Source: Dactylis glomerata (Eukaryota; Streptophyta; Magnoliopsida; Poales; Poaceae). From it: a stretch of DNA of 64,000 nt. Under the pieces are notes generated by a model that worked only from the letters and a program-made list of their open reading frames with translations, had not been told where the DNA came from and did not search any database. The stretch's first letter is position 1. Every line of letters starts with the position of its first letter. The position numbers were made by a program, and so were the translations under genes. Positions 40,724-49,536 of the stretch are shown here, in pieces. The stretch spans positions 2,205,430 through 2,269,429 of the forward strand of contig QXEO01000734.1 of the NCBI GenBank assembly GCA_007115705.1. Direction: 5' to 3'.

Positions 40724-42217
40724 ACTAGCATTAGGACTTAAAGAAAGCTTTTGGAAGAACAAAATAACTTTAGAGATATTGCAACCATCAACATAAAAAT
40801 CATTAAAAGAAGTAGAGCTATTGTCTCCCATACTCCGAAAAATTTCAGCACTTTTTGTAGAAAAAGTTTTTGCAGTTTTGGGCTTTTTCACACAAGGAGA
40901 AGGAGTTTTCTCTATACCAATCAAAGTAAGAGGATTGCTAGCATTTGAAACAACATTACTAGAGGTGGTAATAGTACAAACCTTCATATTTCTAGCCATC
41001 TCATCTTCTCTTTCCCACCTAGCATGCAATTCTACTAACATCCTAACATTTTCATCAATTCTAACCTGGATGGCATTCAAAGTCTTGCTTTCTATCACAT
41101 CATGAGGCAAAACTTTTAGTTTCAGAAGTTCAACATCAAGAGCGAGGCTATCAACTTTAGAAGCAAGAACGTCAATTTTACCCAACTTTTCCTCAACAGA
41201 CTTATTAAAAGCAGTTTGTTTACTAATGAAGTCCTTGAGCATGACTTCAAGCTTAGAGGGCGCGCCCTTAGTGTTGTTGGAGGAATTACCATAAGAGTTG
41301 CCATAACCATTACCATTGGTAGAAGGATACGGCCTATAATTGTTGCTAGCAAAATTGTTCCTATAAGCACTATTGAAATTATTATTTCTAATGAAGTTCA
41401 CATCAACATGCTCTTCTTAAGCAACCAAAGAGGCTAAAGGAACATTATTAGGATCTACATGAGATCTATCATTAACAAGCATAGCCATAATAGTATCAAT
41501 CTTATCACTCAAGGAAGAGGTTTCTTCAACAGAATTTACCTTCTTACCTTGTGAAGCTCTCTCGGTGTGCCATTCAGAATAATTTACCATCATACTATCA
41601 AGAAGTTTTGTTGCGACGCCCAAGGTGATGGACATAAAAGTTCCTCCAGCAGCTGAATCCAAGAGATTTCTTGAAGAAAAATTTAGTCCTGCATAAAAGG
41701 TTTGAATAATCATCCAAGTAGTCAGTCCATGAGTGGGACAATTCTTTATCATAGATTTCTTTCTTTCCCAAGCTTGAGCAACATGTTCATTATCAAACTG
41801 TCTAAACTTCATAATATCACTTCTCAAAGCTATAATCTTAGCACAAGGATAATATTTTCCAATAAAAGCATCCTTACACTTAACCCAAGAATCAATACTA
41901 TTTCTAGGCAAAGATAGCAACCAATCCTTAGCTCTTGCTCTTAAAGAGAAAGGAAACAACTTAAGCTTAATAATATCACCATCTACATCCTTGTACATTT
42001 GCATCTCACATAGCTCAACAAAATTGTTGAGATGAGCTGCAGCATCATCATTACTGGCACCAGAAAATTGCTCTTTCATAACAAGATTAAACAAAGCAGG
42101 TTTAATCTCATAAAAATTTGCCTCAAGAGCACGTGGCGCAATAGGAGTGCAGATAAAATCATGGTTATTGGGGCTAGTAAAATCACACAACTTGGTGTTC
42201 TTAGGAGTACCCTTTCT
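40724..42217 (-). pseudogene. Gag part of the outer gypsy element
   Basis: The minus-strand frame runs from NTKLCDFTSPNNHDF (near 42200) through AHLNNFVELCEMQ, LFPFSLRARAKDWLLSL and FYAGLNFSSRNLLDSAAGG. It meets an in-frame TAA near 41416 (LASLVA-stop-EEHVDVNFIRN) and continues to LSLSPNAS near 40730. The start codon and leader were cut off by element A at 42217. The central segment (about 41120-41270, DFISKQTAFNKSVEEKLG onwards) is unlike the inner element, while both flanks match closely. Confidence 0.88.
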
Positions 42218-43180
42218 TGTCGTCGTGGTGAAACAACATATGCCATAGGATGGCTTAAATGGGGGCCGAACTAGATGCTGGAGGATTCGGGAGAGGGGAA
42301 CGAGCTAAAAAGCACGACAGAAAGAGACACTGATCTACCCAGGTTCGGGGCTCTCGTAAGGAGATAACACCCCTACTCCTGCTCTACTGATGGTATATTT
42401 GGGTTGATGTAGTACACAACAATGGTGCTTCCAAGCTCTCTGCTAGAGAAGGAAGATGAACTGCTAAGTGTAGGAACACAGAGTGACCAACCAACCTTCA
42501 ACCTTCTACCCTTCTTCCAGCCACCCACCCTTTACCAGGGCTCCCTATGCCACCTTATATAGTGGTGGCCAGGGTTACAACGGTCATAGAAAACCAGGAG
42601 ACACCAACTACACTCCAAACAGGACTTGCTGTCGAGGGCAGACGCCCACGACTTTCTCCCTGATTGCTCTCGATGGGACTCCCCTTGCTGTACCTTGTAC
42701 CTCTTGAACTGTGGCCTTACCTCTGTGCGGTAAGCTCGTACTTGTGCACAGTGAGGGTAGGTAACCTCCACTGTGCACCCTGCCATCTTACTCTGCTACC
42801 ATGCTGGGATATTTCTTCCTTGATTGTAGGGATGTGACACCTTGGTTGACTTAAGTATCCCGGATATGACCGTTGGCCATACCCAGGACTTTATATGCCG
42901 GACCAACGACCTACGAGGGTCGGGTAATCCGGCCTCCCCTGCTCCTGCACAACACACCAAATGGTTAGGCCGGCATATCTAAGTATATGCCGGCACACTT
43001 TTATAAGTATTCCGGCTATGCCGGCATATCCAAGTATCAGCCGGGATACACATTATATGCCGGCCTGGCCGATGCTCTTATATTCCGGCCAGGCCCTTCC
43101 TTGATAACCCGGCATAAAGTCAATCATAGACCTTGTGTCTTTCTACTCTCTTGACCCTACCGGGGGTCATCCCCCCGACA
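42218..43180 (-). repeat. 3' LTR of element A
   Basis: On the minus strand it starts TGTCGGGGGGATGACCC at 43180 and ends CCACGACGACA at 42218; 963 bp. It is preceded (minus) by the purine-rich CAGCTTCGGGGACTAG. A minus-strand TATA, CTATATAAGG, lies at 42553-42562. It has about 37 bp near 42490-42527 that LTR B lacks. It holds many TATGCCGGCAT-like motifs at 42890-43100. Confidence 0.9.
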
Positions 43181-44291
43181 CTAGTCCCCGAAGCTGCCGA
43201 GGTTCCCCAGTCATAACTGTGGAGCCTTGACAGGTTCAACATACCTTTCTTCATTATGCCCCGGCGATCAGATTATATGCCGGCACATCTGCACATATCC
43301 CGGCCTCTGTTCCTGTTCCAAAACTTATTCCGGCCGGTCCCTAGGGCATTCCGGACGGAACATATACATCGGGCAGTTAATCCGACATATAGACGAGTCT
43401 TCCTCGAGAAGCCATGCCTGACAGCTTTGCATCGAAACTTGAAACTTTGGCATATAGACGAGTCTTCCTCGAGAAGCCATGCCTGACAGCTTTGCATCGA
43501 AACTTGAAACTTCCCTGTCACCTCGAACGGTCACCCACGATGTGACGGTTCACAGTGCAGCAGTTACTTCTTGCCATCATTGCGTCATGGCACGGTTACA
43601 GGAACCGCCGCCCCACTCCGTGCCGCCACGTGGCGACTCTCTGCAGGAACGGTCGGGGGAGTGGAACACTCCCACGATCCCCACGACCCTGACCTGGCAA
43701 CATATAAATAGGGCGGCGGGGGTAGACTTATCTTTTTACCCCCACCATCGTCTTCCTCGCCTGCTCCTTTGCCTCCTGCGCTCCACCGCCGGTCCGAAGA
43801 GCAGCATCTCCGCCGTAGCCGTCCTGCTCCCCGCCGACGCCGACGCCCGACGACGCACGGCATCACCATTGACGACGCCGCCACCGCCGCCTCTTCTCCG
43901 CGACATTGCAGGGAGATTGGATCTCTTCCTGCACGCTCGCCGCCGCTCCATCGTCGCCGGCCAAGCTCCGGTGAGACCTCCCTCTGTTCTTCCTCTTTGA
44001 TGCTTCTTCATAGCTTCTCATTGGTAACCACGCTTGCATAGATCCGCTTCAGTTCCTCTGCTTGTTATTCTTTGGATTCGATTAGCGTTGCCTAACAACG
44101 TTCTCGAGTGTTCTTCCTTAGAAGTTTTACCCTTATTTGTTTCCTATTTTAACTGCCTCGGTAGATCTTTTTATCTCTGCTAACATCTGTGAGAGTGGTA
44201 TGCCGGAGAGACTAACCTCCCTCTTTTCTCCGGCCTTGATAGGAATAACATCACGGGACTCCGGCTCTCACGCCTTATCCCGGCCACTAAG
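43181..44291 (+). promoter_or_regulatory. Promoter, 5'UTR and 5'UTR intron of antisense gene A
   Basis: A plus-strand TATA box, TATAAATA, lies at 43703-43710. GC-rich leader sequence follows. A good 5' splice site, CTCCG|GTGAGA at 43970/43971, and a 3' site, CTTGATAG|G at 44242/44243, bound a 272-bp intron. The ATG follows at 44292. The same layout exists in B (TATAAA at 53795-53800). A 65-bp tandem duplication (43386-43515) upstream is unique to A. This is inferred from sequence; transcription was not shown. Confidence 0.6.
43386..43515. repeat. 65-bp tandem duplication
   Basis: CATATAGACGAGTCTTCC and the following text occur twice with period 65. Element B has a single copy at the matching place (53547). 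Confidence 0.9.
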
Positions 44292-47200
44292 ATGGCATCT
44301 TCAAGCATGACGGGCACCTCGGCCTCTAAGGAAGATACCTCGGCCCGAGCTCAAGGACGCTCCGGCTGGGAGGGGTCGGAGGTTACTCCGGCCGAGATAT
44401 CCTGGGTCACCTCCACCAGGAGAGTCCCGGAGGGCGTAGCATGCCGGCTACCAGCAGGAGAAACTGTGCCGGCACCTGAACCTGGCGAACGCGTCGTCTT
44501 CATCGCCCACTTCGAGCGTGGCTTCGGCCTGCCGGCATCGGACTTCTTCCGGGACTTCCTCAACACCTACGACCTACAACCTCATCATATCCCGGCCAAT
44601 GCCGTGATGATCCTCTCCGCCTTCGCTGCTTTTTGCGAGGGCTATGCCGGCATAGAGGCCCTTACTCAAGGCTGGGCGAAGTACTTCCAACTGCGGAAGC
44701 AAGTCGTCCAAGAGCCGCCCCGGAGCAAGGACGACCCGCCGGAGACGGCCCAGGAAAAGAAGGACCGCCCCATGACCCTCTGCGGCGCGGCCACCATCAT
44801 GTCCCGAAAGGGCTCGGACTTCCCCAAGGTGGAACTCCTGGAATCTTGCAAGAAGTGGCAGAAAAGCTTCTTCTACGTCAAGAACACCACCGACGAGGAT
44901 CTGCTCAACCTGCCGCCATTTGTGGACGAGCCACCCTTGGCTATGACGAACTGGACCTACAACCCGAAGAACTCGGTGATGCCGGTGAATGCGCTTCACC
45001 GGGTTAAGGGCGAGCTCCTGGATGCCGGTCTTACTCCTCAAGACCTGGTGGCCTGCTATATAAGCCGGCGCGTCTCCCCTCTGCAGCGCCGGTCGCACAA
45101 GATCTGCCAGATGAGCGGGCCAATGGACCCCACCCGGCACTCCACACACGAGCTGACTCCGGCCGACATTCTGCGCCGGATTAAGGATGTCTGCAAGTCC
45201 TCTCAGGCCACTTTTGCCTGGGGGCTAGAACCATACAGCCGGGATAGGCCCGCCCCAACGGTAAACCATCTTATCCGATACATAAAGTCCATGTCCGGCA
45301 CATAGATACTTAAGCCGACACATGCCTGTTTGCCGACACATATCATATTGATCCGACATACCTCTTCCACCGGCATATTTCCTTGTCTGAATACTTGACT
45401 TTGCTGTTTATACAGAAATTCAGCTTCCAAACCATGGAGAACTCCCGGATCAAGATCGCGGCGGACCGCACCGTTGCGGATGTTGAAGATCCGGATCATT
45501 GGGATAAGCTTCCCAGGAGCACCCGTGCTGCAGCTGCCATGGGTAAGGGCTCTTCATCCCGGCATTATACGCAAGACCGGGGTGAGATTGATTCTGACGA
45601 GGAGATCCTGCTGTACTATGACCCGATGCCACTTGCGTATGCCTTTCTAGAAACACCTATTGCTTACGAGTTTCCAATGCCGTCCTCAGCTATCCCGGAC
45701 GATATGGTTATCGACGCCGCCCCTCTGAACCAGGGACCTCCTTCCACCGGCGGACGTGCCGGCCGGAAGCGAGGGGTGAAGCCCCAGCCCGACACACCTC
45801 AGAAGTCGAAGAGGCAGAAGGTCGGCGTGCCCAAACTGAAGAAACCGAGACCTGTTGCCGCGGGGTAAGTTTCCTTTTCTTTGCATTTCCTCCGACATAT
45901 CTCTTGCTTGTACTACTGACTTGGTGTTTTCTCTCTTTCAGAGCTCCTCTTGCGCCGGAACAAGCTTCTAGCTTGAGTGGCGACCCGAAGGTTACCAAGC
46001 CCGCTGCCCCTGCTACCTCCGACATACCCTCTGCCAGCCACACGACCTCCCCGGCGCCGGCATCTTCGCCTGCGCCTGAGAAGACCACCTCCCCGGCGAA
46101 GGACGTTCCTCCGCCGGAACAAGATATCTCTGCCCCCGACGTCCACATGGACTCGGGGGCTCAACAGGAAACCTCGGCTCCTGATGTCCACATGGACACA
46201 GGAGCCCACCAAGAAGCACCAGACTCCGGCGCGCCCACCAGCGACGCCGGCACAACTGAAGCCGCCGGAGCAGACACCAAGGGTAAAGGCCCTTTAGTGC
46301 CGGAAGTCCGGACTATCCCGGATCCTGCCTCTGCTGGCCAAGAAGCACCGGCCGCGCCGGAACAGCCCGCACCCGAGACTCCTTCAGCTGACAAGACCCC
46401 AGCACCGGCCAAGACCACTGCACCGGCCAAGACCACTGCACCGGCCAAGTCCACTGCACCGGCCAAGACCATTGCACCGGCCTAGACCGGCACGTTGAAG
46501 ATTCAGCCGGCCAAGTCCGGCACACCATCTGCCGCAACTGCTCCTCCTAAGGCAGCGTCCCGGACCAGCTCTGCTCTGGCCCTGCATCTTGGCAGGGCAG
46601 CAGCCCGGCCGGGGTATCGGACCAGCTTCTTCGACACCCCAGAACTCGAGGGCCTCGTCCCTCTTGCGACGAAAAGTGATCAGAGCCTCGGCTCTCTTAA
46701 GGAGCAGTGCACCAAGTGGAACGACGCCAGCAACATGGACACTGCGGACTCAAGGAGCAAGAAGCTGGCCGAAGCCAAGACCAGTGGCGACCCAAGCGAC
46801 TTCCTGGCAGCGAAGCCCATACCGATCGCCAGCGAGCTCCTCAGCATCCAGCAAAGACTTCACAAGTTGGCCTCTGCCACCAACGTAAGTCCTCTCTATT
46901 TACACACATATCCCCAGTCCCCGAAAATGTCGGCTGTCCGGGATATGGACATCCGGGATTTTCTCATAGTCCTTTAGCTAGCTTCTTTTGAATTAACTGC
47001 CGACATATGAGCTCGATCCGAGCTTCAAATCCTAGTCACCGAGGGCCGGGATAGGTGCGCAGCACCTGTGCCGGGTCTTTAACAATTTCACATCTCTATT
47101 ATCTTTCAAATCCTCTTGACCGGGATATAAGCTCGATTCGAGCTTCAAATCCTAGTCACCGAGAGCCGGGATAGGTGCGCAGCACCTGTGCCGGGTCTTT

Positions 47201-48885
47201 AACAATTTCACATCTCTATTATCTTTCAAATCCTCTTGACCGGGATATAAGCTCGATTCGAGCTTCAAATCCTAGTCACCGAGAGCCGGGATAGGTGCGC
47301 AGCACCTGTGCCGGGTCTTTAAAAGAATGATCACTTGATAAAATCTTCACTTTAATTATCATGTCAAATTTCTCTGCTGACATTTCAAATCCCGGCATTT
47401 TTGCAGCGCATGAACAACACCCGGGCCGATATGTTCCATGAGTTGGTGTGCGAGCACCGGAAGCTATCTGACGCACACAGCAAGCTTCAGCAGGAGCTGT
47501 CCCAGAAAGGTAATCTTTGCCGACATACTGCTGTATGCCGGATATCTTTCCTCTCTTTACTTTGCAATGCTTACTCTTGCCGACACGTAACCTTGTGCCG
47601 ACATTCTTCAGCTGGTGCCGAAGCGCAAGTCACCGAGCTTCTCAAGAGGGTGAAAGAGCTTACTGGTATGCCGGATCCTGCTGTTACCCGGATAGCTACT
47701 TTATACTTCAAATCCTTTACTCTTTGTCACTGTTTTCTTTCTTCAAATCCTTTTAACTTGAAATCTTTGCAGATGAGAAGGCTGCACTGGAGGCACGCCA
47801 CCAGGATTGTGTGTCCTCGGTGGATGTGGCCAAGCAACTGGACGACCGGGATGCCGGTCACAAGGCCGAGGTTGAGCAGTTGAAGGGTCGGATCACCGAG
47901 CTACTGGACGAAAAGGAACAGAGGGAGGGCCTACTGAAGAAAACCCAGACCCTGCTTGTTACCTCCGAGACTGATGCCGCCAACGCCCATGCTGAACTGG
48001 ATAGCCTGAAGGAGCAGGCCACCAAATGGGAGGTTACAGTTGCACAGCTGAATGCCGACCTTGCCCGTAAGCTTCAAATCCTTTCCCCTTTTATCCTTCC
48101 CGACATAGTGTAATCTTTTTCGGCATAGCATCTATGCCGACATATTTTCCTTTTGCTAACATTGTTTCTATTCTGCAGGCATGTTTCCCGCTTCCGTCGC
48201 TGACGTTGAGAGGGCTTTGCAGTTGGACCGAGAAAACCGGGGTGTTCCGGTTGACTCGCCCAACTGGGACATGTCAGAGCAGCTGCTGGCCCTGCAGTCC
48301 CGGAAGGAGGCCATGACCCTTTACACTGAAGAGCTCTTCTACGGCGCCCAGGAGGCATTCTCTGCCCTCTGGCCGGGACAAAGGACTCCCACTGACCCGG
48401 TTGACCTCGGCAACGACCTGCAGCTTGCCAAGGTTCGCCTCCGGGAGTGGCTAGATTCCGGCGCGAGGGTTGGAGCTGACGAAGCTCTCAGCTACTTCTT
48501 GTCCTGGTATGAAAAGGCTGACTTGGAGACTTTGCGCACTGTGCGCGAAGGATCCATGTGGACCACGGATCCGGAACATATCCGGCGCCGACGGGAGCTG
48601 GCCCACAGCTATGTGGACTATGCCGACACCGACGCCTTCGTTCGGGATATCCGTGAGCCGGAGAAGAAGGATGATGCCGGGACATCCGCCGCTGCTGAGG
48701 GCTCCGACTCCAGCCAGGATGAAGATGAAGCTGAAGAGGCCGACACTGATGTCCCGGAACAGGCATCTGCCCCGGGCGGAGGTGATGGCTCCATTCCATC
48801 TGCTGGGTCCGGCACACCTGAAGCCGACACTTCCACTGCTACCGCTCCACCTGCCGGCGGCTCTGCTTCTGCCACTGCTCCTTGA
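44292..48885 (+). pseudogene. Seven-exon antisense gene of element A (Transposase_28-like)
   Basis: Predicted coding exons: 44292-45260, 45416-45864, 45942-46884, 47407-47509, 47612-47665, 47773-48066, 48179-48885. All introns are GT-AG and all phases fit. Exon 1 holds HFERGFGLPASDFFRDFLNT and YAGIEALTQGWAKYF, the Pfam family called putative gypsy-type transposon (Transposase_28); its biochemical role is unknown. Exon 2 is charged and basic (GRKRGVK). Exon 3 is Pro/Ala-rich with PAKTTA repeats. Exons 4-6 look coiled-coil. Exon 7 is helical, then acidic and low-complexity. One TAG at 46483-46485 (CAG in B) interrupts exon 3. It runs antisense to the retroelement, so it needs its own promoter. 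An unspliced exon 1 would stop at 45303-45305. Confidence 0.8.
47011..47323 (+). repeat. 120-bp tandem repeat in intron 3 of antisense gene A
   Basis: Units start at 47011, 47131 and 47251 (exact period 120; the third is partial). Each contains the small palindrome GGTGCGCAGCACC. Element B has two units (57114 and 57234). Confidence 0.93.
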
Positions 48886-49536
48886 CTTTGGAGCATAAAA
48901 ACTTTAAGTTTTATCAGATCCCCGGTATGCCGGGTGCAGATGTAATATACACGTTTAATTTCCTTTGGTTTGCTTCCTGAACAAGTTTTATCTTGGTTTG
49001 CTTGTTACTAATGCCGGATCATCTTTTGGCTAAGTCACCGAGTTGTTTTCCTGTTTCCTCAATTTCACAACCTTGGCTACTTGTCTACCTTAATTGGCTT
49101 TCGACGTATGAGTCTCAAGGTTGCTTCCTCGAACATACAGTACTTTAACTTTGAGACTTAGACTTCAAATCATCCGACACTTTAAATTTTAACTTTAGCT
49201 TTAACGAAAATGTCAGTTCGCTTGCTTTGTATTTCCTTAGCCGTTTTCCATGTGTAGACAATCTCCGGCATCTACTCTTGCTAGCCATGAAGCCGGGTTT
49301 CGGACAGCAGCTGAGTCGAAGAGTGGCCTTTGATGCCGACACATTACTAGGCCGACCTAGGAAACACTCAAATAAAGCCAGCCGGCATATAACAAAAAAT
49401 TGTAAATAAACAACAAATATACCTCGGAGCTAGTTACCCGGCTTCTTCGGGATGCCGGTATTTCATTCATTAGTCTTGTGCCGGCACAACACGCCGGCAT
49501 ACAAAGGAAAATATGGAAATACATACATTGTGTTGC
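48886..49536. other. 3' flank of the antisense gene and end of pol
   Basis: About 650 bp separate the two convergent genes. AT-rich text follows the antisense stop and may hold its 3'UTR; no clear terminator or strong coding motif. Short CCGGCA-containing motifs recur (49488-49500). Confidence 0.45.

Larger units (their letters stand above)
26051..42217 (-). mobile_element. Athila-like gypsy element lacking pol (outer, nested)
   Basis: A minus-strand element. Its 3' LTR is 26051-27654, its internal sequence is 27655-27725, 36266-39322 and 40724-42217, and its 5' LTR lies beyond the window because element A is inserted at 42217. It carries gag and protease frames, then about 2.5 kb of non-coding DNA, and no RT, RNase H or integrase. 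It was interrupted by the plus-strand element 27731-36260 and by an element now reduced to a solo LTR. A left target duplication would be GTCAT (26046-26050), which cannot be checked here. Confidence 0.82.

Noticed and set aside
47011..47323. Regular repeats considered as a CRISPR-like array
   Set aside because: Direct 120-bp tandem units without unique spacers, in a plant retroelement intron.
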